DNA of 9,118 nucleotides from Salibaculum sp031581025 (GCF_031581025.1 NZ_JAVLCA010000063.1), one strand, 5' to 3'. Positions 1-7,104 are shown, counted from the first letter of the stretch. The notes: a model not told the origin generated them from the sequence alone. Numbers and translations: made by a program.

Positions 1-7
1 AGGAGTC

Positions 8-139
8 GTGCCGTGGATCGACCCACGCAACGGTGCGCACGTACGCCCATGAGGTTGTCAGCTCGAACCGGCGCGAGAACTGGCGGCCGGCATCGGGCCC
101 GGGATCGGGCTGCGGCTGGAGGCGGCGCATGACAAGGGG
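8..139 (+). pseudogene. Possible degenerate 5' end of larC
   Basis: A Shine-Dalgarno-like AGGAG occupies bases 1-5, and a GTG at 8 opens a short frame reading MPWIDPRNGA before a TGA at 50-52. This recalls the LarC N-terminus, which begins with a short beta strand, H/I-D-P-x-G-G and then A-G-D-M. The frame is the same as the larC body downstream. A segment reading M-R-L-S-A sits in another frame at 49-63, about where the GDM-x-x-A-L part would be expected. From about 62 the body frame is LarC-like again (LEPARELAAGIG). I infer small indels in this segment, either true decay or a sequence error. The AGGAG-to-GTG spacing is only 2 nt, so the start itself is doubtful. Confidence 0.35.
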
Positions 140-1129
140 TTGCGCGGCGCTCGGGTGGTGTTCGATTTCCCGGGGGCCGAGGCCGCACCGCGGCATTACG
201 CGGACTTTCGCCAGACGCTGGTCGAGGCCGCACCTGACGAGGGCACGCGGCGGCGCGCGCTTGATATCCTCGCGCGGCTGGGGATGGCCGAGGCCCGCGT
301 GCATGGAATCGATCTGGCCGAGGTCCATTTCCACGAAGTGGCCGATTGGGATTCGATCGCCGATATCCTGCTTGCAGGCTTTCTGCTCGAGCGCGCGGGC
401 GTGGCGACGGCCAGCGCCTCGGCTCTCCCCGTGGGCAGCGGCCGCGTGCAGACCGAGCACGGTCCGCTTCCCGTACCGGCGCCCGCAACTTTAGAACTGC
501 TATCCGGCGCGCCCATGGTGGACGATGGCCAACCCGGAGAACGCGTAACACCCACGGGGGCGGCGATCTATGCGCACCTCGCTCCGTCAGGGCACCTACC
601 CGCAGGACAATGGGCGTCGCAGGGCGGAGGATACGGGTTGGGCCAGCGGGCGTTGCCTGCAATAGCGAATGCGCTCCGCCTGGTCGTCTGGTCTGCGCAG
701 GGGTCCGAGCACGATCGGATCGGCGTCATCAGCTTTGCCGTGGACGATCAGACCCCGGAGGATCTCGCCGTCGGCCTGGACAACATCCGCGCGACCGAGG
801 GCGTTGTCGATGTCCTTCAGATCAGCGCACTGGGCAAGAAATCACGCATGACGGCACGGATCGAGGTTCTTTGCCGGCCGGGCCGCCTCGAAGAGGTGGC
901 GCAGATCTGTTTCCGGGAAACGACGACGATCGGCCTGCGCATGTCCTGCGAGTTGCGCACGATCCTGCCGCGGCACAACGCAACCACGGATCATGAGGGC
1001 CGTTCCTATCGTATCAAGACGGTCGTTCGTCCAGATGGGGCCAATACGTCAAAGGTGGAATCGAATGATCTGGCCGACATAGAAGGCGCAGGCCGCCGGG
1101 AGGCCCTTCGGCGAGGGATTCAGGACTGA
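140..1129 (+). CDS. larC: LarC-like nickel-pincer cofactor (Ni insertion) protein, 5' end disrupted
   Basis: LarC inserts nickel into the pyridinium dithiodicarboxylate ligand in the last step of nickel-pincer nucleotide synthesis, the cofactor of lactate racemase and relatives. It is cytoplasmic. Family hallmarks seen: the VHFHEVADWDSIADI motif (about residues 61-75), LPVGSG followed by T-E-H-G-x-L-P-V-P-A-P-A-T-L-E-L-L (about 96-120), RVTPTGAAI (about 135-143), and the C-terminal DDQTPEDLA and FRETTTIGLR motifs (the second near residues 258-267). The C-terminus looks complete. The only possible start after the in-frame TGA at 50-52 is TTG at 140, yet LarC similarity begins about 26 codons earlier. 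The shown 329-residue product therefore lacks the N-terminal glycine-rich part; intact relatives are nearer 390-420 residues. It may be a pseudogene or carry a sequence error. No larB or larE is in the window. Family assignment is firm; functionality is doubtful. Confidence 0.8.
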   Translation: MRGARVVFDFPGAEAAPRHYADFRQTLVEAAPDEGTRRRALDILARLGMAEARVHGIDLAEVHFHEVADWDSIADILLAGFLLERAGVATASASALPVGSGRVQTEHGPLPVPAPATLELLSGAPMVDDGQPGERVTPTGAAIYAHLAPSGHLPAGQWASQGGGYGLGQRALPAIANALRLVVWSAQGSEHDRIGVISFAVDDQTPEDLAVGLDNIRATEGVVDVLQISALGKKSRMTARIEVLCRPGRLEEVAQICFRETTTIGLRMSCELRTILPRHNATTDHEGRSYRIKTVVRPDGANTSKVESNDLADIEGAGRREALRRGIQD

Positions 1130-1204
1130 CGCCTTGCCGACGACGGCGGAATATGACCGTTTCGCCCCCACGGCTTGATGTCCGCCACCCCTCGGCACAG
1201 GCTC

Positions 1205-1625
1205 CGCGCAAGAGTGCTGTACGCTCCGTGGAGCGACACGCACATCTTTGCTGAGCTGGCAGCCGGCCTCGCCGCTGAGCACGGTGCGAAACAGACGATC
1301 GATTCGCCCCCGAAGGCGGCCCACCGGAAGGCGGCCGCAATGGGTTTGATCTCAATGACCAACGATCGACCGTCTGGGCGCGGTCGCCAAGAGCGATGCT
1401 GCGGTGTCACCATGGCCGCACTTGCGGTCGCACGAACGCGGCGAACGATCACCTGCGCACACCGACTGGCGGCATGCGACGGCAACGTGATCGGTTATCG
1501 CACGGATGTCCGGCCAGAACGGTCCTGTTGGGGAAGAGCGGCCTGGCCGGACCAGGTGCCGATACTGCAAAGTGGTGCGCGGAGCGTGTCAACGACCCCC
1601 CTTCGCGTCAGCGAACGCTCCAATG
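1205..1625 (+). pseudogene. Decayed IS5-family transposase fragment
   Basis: The frame through 1211-1360 reads LYAPWSDTHIFAELAAGLAAEHG, then QTI-D and AAHRKAAAMGL. This matches the IS5-family pattern LYNRWKRWSD-x-x-x-FA-x-x-x-x-GLAAEHG, K-T-V-M-I-D, K-A-H-R-T-A-T-S-L. The aspartate of the I-D motif would be the first DDE catalytic residue. Weaker echoes follow in shifted frames: LAACDGN near 1470 resembles L-H-A-x-C-D-x-x-G, and GADTAKWCAER near 1555-1587 resembles G-Y-D-A-D-W-F-R-x-A-L. No frame is intact, the start is missing, and I could not identify terminal inverted repeats, so the true element edges are unknown. Multiple frame changes indicate old decay. The first segment is convincing; the later ones are tentative. 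Confidence 0.6.
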
Positions 1626-1746
1626 AACGCCACCGTACCGTCATTCATTCGCCATCACGCCTCAACGGCTCGAAAGATTTTCAGTCATGCATTGGTTTCT
1701 GTGACCTGCGTGAACGCGCGCCAGGCGAACGGAACAGACCACGACG

Positions 1747-1780
1747 AAAGGACAGGTCGGCAAGATGGCCTGTCCTTTTT
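1747..1780 (+). terminator. Rho-independent terminator
   Basis: A perfect 10-bp inverted repeat, AAAGGACAGG at 1747-1756 and CCTGTCCTTT at 1769-1778, with a 12-nt loop, continues into a T run (TTTTTGCTT). The A-rich 5' side could give weak termination on the other strand too. No intact gene ends just upstream on the plus strand, so it ends either larC/IS read-through or an unannotated small transcript. Confidence 0.7.
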
Positions 1781-1932
1781 GCTTGCCTTTTGTCATGACC
1801 ATCGGTTTGAGGGCGAAACGAAAGATTTGTTCTGCCATCGCGAGGACCTTGCTAGGTGACACCATGGCCGGGTGTCCCCGATGCAGGGCCCGGCGCGTAC
1901 CATCAACCAAAGAACTTCTAAGGAAAAGCGTC

Positions 1933-2463
1933 ATGTCACAAAAATCCTTGGCAATCCCCTTCGTTCTGGCACTTCTCGGCACGATTGTGTTGTCGTGGTC
2001 GGACCCGGTGTCGGCCGACAATGCCCCCGTGGTGCTGACGGTCCAGGTTTCCGAGACGGCCGACCCGATTGAACTGACCGATGCCGACCTGATGGCGATG
2101 GATCAGCAATCCTTCGTCACCTCGACGCTCTGGACAAAGCAAGACCACCAGTTTTCCGGGCCATCGCTTCACCACGTTCTGGTCGAGAGCGGAGCAGAAC
2201 CGACCGTTCCGGTCAAGCTCATCGCGGCCAACGACTATTCAGCGACCCTGGAGCCCGAGATGATCGGGGAAGAGTATCCAATCATCGCCAACAGGATCGA
2301 TGGTGCGCCCTACTCGATTCGCGAGAAAGGGCCACTTTGGGTGATGTTTCCCTTCGACAAGGGTCCCGAATACAACACCGAGTTGCATTACGGCCTTTCG
2401 GTCTGGCAATTGACGGACATCGTGCTGGAGGCCCCCGGCACCCCTTCGGAGTCCGGCGCCTGA
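1933..2463 (+). CDS. Periplasmic molybdopterin-binding-fold (SUOX-like) protein without cysteine
   Basis: 176 residues. Residues 1-28 form a Sec signal peptide: K4, a hydrophobic core about 7-20, and a V-S-A cleavage motif before D29. The mature part resembles the oxidoreductase molybdopterin-binding domain (PF00174, sulfite oxidase/YedY fold) in its short stand-alone form: FSGPSLHHVL (74-83), AANDYS (98-103), GPLWVMFPFD (133-142) and a terminal V-W-Q-L-T-D-I strand (157-163). Catalytic members ligate molybdenum through a conserved cysteine, but this protein has no cysteine at all, so enzyme activity is unlikely and a binding or sensory role is my inference. The ATG at 1933 is chosen because a TAAGGAAAA ribosome site precedes it and the signal peptide starts there; the longer open frame upstream is not protein-like. 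The gene lies 18 bp before a hybrid kinase whose periplasmic domain could contact it. Exact ligand unknown. Confidence 0.75.
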   Translation: MSQKSLAIPFVLALLGTIVLSWSDPVSADNAPVVLTVQVSETADPIELTDADLMAMDQQSFVTSTLWTKQDHQFSGPSLHHVLVESGAEPTVPVKLIAANDYSATLEPEMIGEEYPIIANRIDGAPYSIREKGPLWVMFPFDKGPEYNTELHYGLSVWQLTDIVLEAPGTPSESGA

Positions 2464-2481
2464 TCGAGGGGCCAGCGGACC

Positions 2482-5025
2482 ATGGTGACATTGCAGCGGA
2501 TCGGTGCGGGCCTTGCGCTCGTCCTGGCCTTTGCCCTGCTGGTGGGGCTGGGCCAGCAGCTATCGAGAAAGATAGACCACTTCGCCATGGCCCGCTCCGA
2601 CAGTGACGCGTGGAATTTCGCCCAGGTCGAGGTCGCTTACAACCGGTTCGAGATGGCCGTTCAGGACGGCCTGATCGAGCTTCAGGCCAAGGGGCGCCTG
2701 CCTGCCGCGGCGCAAGCCGAGATCCTCGAACGGTTCAACATCTTCTACTCGCGGGTTGATACTGTCGCCGAACGTTACGGGATGTTCGCGCGCCAGGACT
2801 CCGTCGCGGAGGCAATGCGAGACCTGCAGGATATGCGGGACGGCCTGACCGTCCGGATCGACGACGGCCGCTTTGTCACGGTCCCCGAGTTGCGCGACCT
2901 GCTGGCCGAGATCAGCGCCGCACGCCCCTCGATCCGCGCATTCGCACTGGACGCGATGCTGGCCGCGATCGAGGATCAGGAAGTCCAGCGCGAAGAGGTT
3001 CACGCCTCTCTGCGGACGTCGTTCCTGACACTCTCCGTTCTCATTCTGCTCTTGCTGGTGCTGGGTGGCATTCTTGTTTACCTCTGGCGGTCCCTGGGCA
3101 AGAAGAACGCCTCGGAACGCGACCTGACGGGCTACCTCGCAAAGGTGCTCGAGGTTTCGAGCGATGGCATCATCGTGGTGGACCGAACCTTGAGGGTCGC
3201 CGACGTCAATCGCACGGCGGAACGGATTTTCGGTCAGGACCGCGCGACATTGCAGGACCGCGACGTCATGGCGGAAATGTCGCCCCGACACGGGCGCGCC
3301 GCCATGGCGAATCGACTGCACGCGCTGCTTGAGCAGACCGATGATGCGAACAGCGAAATGCGCCACATGCCGATCGTCGCGCGCGGAGGTGACGGGACGC
3401 TCTTTCCAGCCGAACTGAACGTGGTGCGTGTCCGCGACCAGGCGCGTCAGAAGGTCCTTGTCGGCTTTGTCCGCGATCTGTCCCGGGAACGGCGCGCGCG
3501 GCGCAGAACCCGGCACGCCCTGGCCCAGGCCCGGAGCGATGCCGCCGCCAAGCAACGGTTTCTGGCAACGATGAGCCACGAAATGCGCACGCCATTGCAC
3601 AGTATCGTCGTCGCGGCGGACATGGCCGAAAAGGTCGATGGGCCGGGAGCCAGTCGGCAGTATCTGCCCAAGGTCCGCGCAGCTGCGCAGACCGCCCTGC
3701 AGCAAGTTGAAGACGTGCTCGAGGTCGCCCGGAACAGTGTGGAGGCGGGCCGCACCGCGCCCGAGACATTCGAGGGCCGCGCGGTGGCGCATTCGGTCTT
3801 TCTGCAGATGCAGCCCCTCGCCGCGGCCCGTGCGAACAGGTTGGTATTCGACTGGACCGTGCCGGCGATGCTGCACGGGGTGCCGCGCGACTTGTTTCGC
3901 GTCGTGCACAACCTGGTCTCGAACGCGATCAAGGCCACCGAGGGCGGCACGGTGACGATCCGCGCCTCTCAAAGCCACACGACCGGCCACCGTGAACTTG
4001 TGCTCGAGGTCGCCGATACCGGAGCGGGCCTCAGCGAGACCGAGGCGGAACATATCTTCGCCGACCATGTCTCGGGGTTTCGCGTGCAGGCCAGCCCGGG
4101 CACGGGACTGGGGCTGGGGATCGTGACTAGGGCGCTGGACAACCTCGGCGGCCGGATTTTCCTGAACAGCACCCTCGGTGAGGGATCGGTGTTCAAGGCG
4201 GTCATCCCCCTGTCGGAGAATGAGTCGGCCCTGAATGCGCCACCCGTGCCTGACGAGCAAGAGGTGCCGGAGGCCCGCTCAACCTCGGACAACGGGGCGA
4301 TCCGGGGGACAACGGTCCTGCTGATCGAGGATCACGCGACCAACCGTCAGTTGCTGGAAGGCATGCTCGTTTCGCTGGGCTGCCATGTCACGACCGCGGA
4401 CGACGGGGTGAAAGGGCTTCAAAGCGCCACCGACACCCCCTTCGACCTGATCCTGACCGATCTGAACATGCCAGGTCTGTCCGGCGAAACGGTCGCGCGG
4501 TGTCTGCGGCATGCGGGCGTCTCCGGCAACGCCTGCATCGTCGCGGCGACCGCCAAGGCGACGCTGTCGGAGGCGGACAAGGACAGCATCGCCGCCGGCG
4601 GCATAGACGCATTCCTTTTCAAGCCCTTCGACAGCGCCCGGCTCGAGGCCGTGATGGCGGAGGCCATGGCGGAACGTGCTCTGTTCCCGGACGACAGCGA
4701 AGCGCCGTCCGACGATGGCGACACGGTGAATGACCCCGGCATATTGGCCCGGGCCGTGCGCGATCTGCAGGATGTGCGGGCTGTGATGCCGGCCGATGCG
4801 CAGGCCGCCGACGCGGAAGAGTTGGGCGCCCTCGCCCGCAAAGCCCATCATGCTGGCGGCGCATTGCTGGTCACGGGACACCGGCGGCTTGGCCAGGCCC
4901 TGCTTGAGCTGGAACGCGTCTGTGACGCAGGCGATCGCGAAGGCCTCCACGGCATGGCCATCGTGGTCGCAACCGAGATCAACCGGTTCATCGTCCAAGC
5001 GGTTGACGCGGCCCCGTCATCCTGA
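2482..5025 (+). CDS. Membrane hybrid sensor histidine kinase (PAS-HisKA-HATPase-REC-HPt)
   Basis: 847 residues. TM1 is about 7-24, then a roughly 155-residue periplasmic region that looks all-helical, and TM2 about 181-202. No HAMP is evident. A PAS domain spans about 218-335 (S-S-D-G-I-I-V-V-D). The HisKA motif M-S-H-E-M-R-T-P-L carries phosphoacceptor H366. The ATPase has an N box (H476-N-L-V-S-N481), a G1 box D512-T-G-A-G and a G2 box G540-T-G-L-G-L-G. The receiver has E616/D617, phosphoacceptor D660 in L-T-D-L-N-M-P-G, T690 and K714. The C-terminus resembles an HPt domain with A-H789-H-A-G-G-A in place of A-H-x-L-K-G-x-A. This supports an internal His-Asp-His phosphorelay. GAGGGG lies about 10 nt before the ATG. 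It is probably cotranscribed with the periplasmic protein upstream, which suggests a TorS-like arrangement with a periplasmic partner. The output target is inferred to be the convergent LuxR-type regulator. All catalytic residues are present. Confidence 0.93.
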   Translation: MVTLQRIGAGLALVLAFALLVGLGQQLSRKIDHFAMARSDSDAWNFAQVEVAYNRFEMAVQDGLIELQAKGRLPAAAQAEILERFNIFYSRVDTVAERYGMFARQDSVAEAMRDLQDMRDGLTVRIDDGRFVTVPELRDLLAEISAARPSIRAFALDAMLAAIEDQEVQREEVHASLRTSFLTLSVLILLLLVLGGILVYLWRSLGKKNASERDLTGYLAKVLEVSSDGIIVVDRTLRVADVNRTAERIFGQDRATLQDRDVMAEMSPRHGRAAMANRLHALLEQTDDANSEMRHMPIVARGGDGTLFPAELNVVRVRDQARQKVLVGFVRDLSRERRARRRTRHALAQARSDAAAKQRFLATMSHEMRTPLHSIVVAADMAEKVDGPGASRQYLPKVRAAAQTALQQVEDVLEVARNSVEAGRTAPETFEGRAVAHSVFLQMQPLAAARANRLVFDWTVPAMLHGVPRDLFRVVHNLVSNAIKATEGGTVTIRASQSHTTGHRELVLEVADTGAGLSETEAEHIFADHVSGFRVQASPGTGLGLGIVTRALDNLGGRIFLNSTLGEGSVFKAVIPLSENESALNAPPVPDEQEVPEARSTSDNGAIRGTTVLLIEDHATNRQLLEGMLVSLGCHVTTADDGVKGLQSATDTPFDLILTDLNMPGLSGETVARCLRHAGVSGNACIVAATAKATLSEADKDSIAAGGIDAFLFKPFDSARLEAVMAEAMAERALFPDDSEAPSDDGDTVNDPGILARAVRDLQDVRAVMPADAQAADAEELGALARKAHHAGGALLVTGHRRLGQALLELERVCDAGDREGLHGMAIVVATEINRFIVQAVDAAPSS

Positions 5026-5073
5026 GCAGACGACGGATTCCTGCCGACGACCACGAAAGGATTGCGCTCTATC

Positions 5074-5099
5074 CTATGGGTGCCCGGATGACCCTATAG
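5074..5099. promoter_or_regulatory. Bulged palindrome between kinase and receiver-like gene
   Basis: CTATGGGT at 5074-5081 pairs with ACCCTATAG at 5091-5099 around a 9-nt spacer, with a single bulged T. The right arm overlaps TATAGT, which resembles a -10 hexamer, but there is no -35 at normal spacing. Only TTTGCG follows, so it is a poor terminator. It could be an operator or an attenuating hairpin in the leader of the gene at 5168. Confidence 0.3.
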
Positions 5100-5167
5100 T
5101 TTGCGCGCAGTCCGGCGCTGGCCATGGCACACTTCACGAAGTTCAGCACACAGAGGGTGCAGCTACG

Positions 5168-5623
5168 ATGTTCAGCATTTACGACGGTCCGGATGCTCGC
5201 TGCATCCTGCTCAGCAAGCGATCCTCCCTTGTGGCCGGCCTGCAAGACGCGCTCGAGCAAAACGAGGCGGAACTGACCGCCATTCAGGACTACGCGGCAC
5301 TCGAAAATGCACTGGCGGCCGACCCCGGCATCAACTTCGTCATGATCGACCTCGACAGCCATGCCAGCGTAAACGCACAGATCCCGTCGCTGCAACGTTT
5401 GCGGCGGCTCTATCGCGACAGGCCCACCATTCTGCTGTCCGCTGATTTCACGACGAACGAGTTCGGCACGCACCGCAAGATGCTTGGCGACGTATCCCTG
5501 CGGGTGCCGGTGCTGCACACGTCGCTGGAAATCGCCTTGCTTCAGGCGCCGGTCAACAATCTTGAATGGTGCGCGCACCTTGACGCAACGTCCTCCGGCG
5601 CGGCAAAGGTGGCGGCAGAGTAG
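5168..5623 (+). CDS. Stand-alone receiver-like (pseudo-receiver) protein
   Basis: 151 residues with no signal or membrane segment, so cytoplasmic. The pattern of alternating strands and helices fits a CheY-like receiver: strand 1 C-I-L-L-S (12-16), strand 3 N-F-V-M-I-D61-L-D, strand 4 P-T-I-L-L-S91 and strand 5 L-R-V113-P-V. D61 occupies the phosphoacceptor position, but the acidic pair after strand 1 is replaced by S16-K17-R18 and the conserved lysine of the K-P motif is V113. Normal Mg-dependent phosphorylation is therefore unlikely. There is no output domain; about 25 residues follow the fold. The ATG at 5168 has AGAGGG about 9 nt upstream. The longer open frame upstream merely overlaps the kinase. 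It lies 142 bp after the kinase on the same strand and 121 bp from the convergent regulator, so it may modulate that phosphorelay. Fold assignment is by pattern only. Confidence 0.75.
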   Translation: MFSIYDGPDARCILLSKRSSLVAGLQDALEQNEAELTAIQDYAALENALAADPGINFVMIDLDSHASVNAQIPSLQRLRRLYRDRPTILLSADFTTNEFGTHRKMLGDVSLRVPVLHTSLEIALLQAPVNNLEWCAHLDATSSGAAKVAAE

Positions 5624-5744
5624 CACACGACGGGTCACGCAGAACGGTGGCGCGTCCCTTCAAGAGTGGTGTGCGAAAAGGACGATTGGCTCCACGTTCA
5701 GGTCGACGGGCGGCGACAATGCTCGTCGCAGGGCTGGGGCGCCG

Positions 5745-6410
5745 TTACAACAGATTCGCCCGCGAGGCCACGATGACAGCGTGGGCCCTGTTGCGCGCGT
5801 CAAGCCGCTGGCAAATTGCGCGCATTTTCATCTTGACGGCCACTTCGCTTCGGCTGATCTCGAGCGCGATTTCCTTGTTCGTTTTTCCCTCGGCCACAGC
5901 CCTGAGGATGTAGAGGTCCGTCTCGCTCAGTGAGGTATCCGCCACCGGGGTCGCCTCGTCACGGCGCGACAGCGACATGGGAACGAATTCATTGCCATCA
6001 TGTATAAGTTGCAGTGTCGTGGGCAGGCTGCGTAGCTGCTGCGATTTGGAAATGAACCCTTTCGCCCCCAGGTCGATGGCCCGCCAGACGAAATCTGCGT
6101 CGCTGGTGCCCGAGAACAGCACAACCGAGCCTTTGGGCACCGCGTCGATCACCTGTTTGACCGAGCGCAGCCCCTGCATGCCAGGCATCGTAATATCGAG
6201 CAGGACCAGAACTGCGTCATTCCGGTTGGGCCGCAGCGCGCCGAGTGTCCCGTCAAGAGATTCGGTCAGGCTAACCCGGAAACCCCCGTGCGCCAGAAGC
6301 GTACTGCGCAACGCTTCAGCGATCATCCGGTGGTCGTCGGCAATAAGAACGTTAATGCCCTGCGTCGGGCTTCGGTCGCTCTCATTCGGCTTGTAGGTGT
6401 CTTTCGTCAT
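5745..6410 (-). CDS. LuxR/NarL-type DNA-binding response regulator
   Basis: 221 residues. The receiver spans about 19-137 with acidic pair D25/D26, phosphoacceptor D72 in L-L-D-I-T-M-P-G-M-Q-G, S100 in V-V-L-F-S-G, and K122 in F-I-S-K. A GerE-type helix-turn-helix spans about 160-216 (LSETDLYILRAVAEGKTNKE, then I-S-R-S-E-V-A-V-K at 185-193). It should bind DNA as a dimer once phosphorylated and alter transcription. The ATG at 6410 is preferred: AAGG lies just upstream and a near-consensus -35 about 80 nt upstream puts the transcript start shortly before it. An ATG at 6431 (adding MAVDQGH) is possible, and the in-frame stretch up to 6620 is not protein-like. It converges on the receiver-like gene. 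The hybrid kinase with an HPt domain next door is the obvious candidate partner, but this is inference from proximity. Confidence 0.92.
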   Translation of the reverse strand: MTKDTYKPNESDRSPTQGINVLIADDHRMIAEALRSTLLAHGGFRVSLTESLDGTLGALRPNRNDAVLVLLDITMPGMQGLRSVKQVIDAVPKGSVVLFSGTSDADFVWRAIDLGAKGFISKSQQLRSLPTTLQLIHDGNEFVPMSLSRRDEATPVADTSLSETDLYILRAVAEGKTNKEIALEISRSEVAVKMKMRAICQRLDARNRAHAVIVASRANLL

Positions 6411-6462
6411 GTGACCTTGGTCCACCGCCATCTTTTTGTACGGCCCTGATCCAAGACCTTGA

Positions 6463-6490
6463 TCGGTACGCGAGACCACGACAGTGTCAA
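6463..6490 (-). promoter_or_regulatory. Candidate promoter of the LuxR-type regulator
   Basis: On the minus strand a perfect TTGACA (6485-6490) is followed after 16 nt by TACCGA (6463-6468), a weak -10. Transcription would start near 6456, giving a leader of about 45 nt before the ATG at 6410. The -35 is strong but the -10 is poor, so an activator may be needed. Confidence 0.4.
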
Positions 6491-7104
6491 TGCCTGTGTC
6501 GTTCGCCACCTCACCCGCTGGCGGTGGATACCGCGCCCTACCCGCTTCTAAAGTAGCGATCTGCCGTGTCTCGGCAAGCCCCCGATACTTAAAGCGCCAT
6601 CTTTCACATACTTTTGGCACGAGGAGGGTCCCATAAGTCGGTCACAGATGCGGTCGCGCAATACCCTGGACCGTCTCTGTGCCGCGAGGCCCGACGAAGA
6701 CTGGCGACACGTTGCGGGATGTGCAAACCCAGTCCACACGCCCCCTGACCCGAAGATGCAAGCAGTCACTCGACGTGCCCAGCATCCCGTCCAACCGATG
6801 GGAGGGCGTCCATTGGCCACCAAAGTTGCCGACAATCGCAGCCGGATGGGTCTGTCGGAGCCCGAATCGAGGGGAAATCGTCGGCAATGCGTGATGACAC
6901 GTTGCCCAACCCGGCATTGGAAGGAAGCCCCGCGACATTCCAGCCAGAGATGACGATCCGCCGATCAAGCACCAAGCTGACGCGGCGCCATTCACGGGCG
7001 GGACCCTCGCCTCTTCACCGACACATCCCCGTCCTGCTCCAGTGACATCGGCGGGTAAGTGCTGCGCTTGGGTGCAAAAACGGGTGCGTTATTTCGACAA
7101 GCCG
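6491..7104. other. Region without recognisable genes
   Basis: About 600 bp. All open frames on both strands are short, rich in Arg, Pro, Ser or Cys, and match no family I recognise. On the plus strand near 6827-6854 a frame reads A-D-N-R-S-R-M-G-L, faintly like the C-terminal motif of IS5-type transposases, but nothing around it supports a transposase. I found no tRNA-derived repeat and no hairpin followed by a T run. Confidence 0.5.

Larger units (their letters stand above)
1130..1932. other. Gene-poor stretch between larC and the signalling cassette
   Basis: About 800 bp without an intact gene. It contains the IS5-family remnant in its first half, the hairpin terminator at 1747-1780, and the leader of the next gene. 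Open frames here have the arginine- and cysteine-rich composition of noncoding high-GC DNA. A short dyad, GACACC/GGTGTC at 1858-1863 and 1871-1876, lies about 60 bp before the next start codon and could sit in its untranslated leader. I found no convincing -35/-10 pair for the downstream operon. Confidence 0.6.

Noticed and set aside
1827..1856. TTGTTC/GCTAGG as a promoter for the cassette
   Set aside because: Both hexamers are poor and the spacing is 18 nt; it is not better than chance.
1765..1932. 56-codon N-terminal extension of the SUOX-fold protein
   Set aside because: It would bury the signal peptide, and a good ribosome site precedes the ATG at 1933.
2560..4260. 566-codon open frame on the minus strand
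   Set aside because: It lies antisense to the hybrid kinase, whose domains are unambiguous. The frame is Arg/His/Gln-rich with no recognisable domain, as expected of high-GC shadow frames.
5623..5674. GCACAC/GTGTGC repeat as a shared terminator between the convergent genes
   Set aside because: Six base pairs with a 40-nt loop and no T run is not a credible terminator.
6411..6620. 70-codon N-terminal extension of the LuxR-type regulator
   Set aside because: The receiver domain starts after 6410, the extension has low-complexity non-protein composition, and it contains the best promoter candidate.
6827..6870. A-D-N-R-S-R-M-G-L as an IS5-type transposase C-terminus
   Set aside because: The resemblance is only a few residues and the flanks do not continue the pattern.
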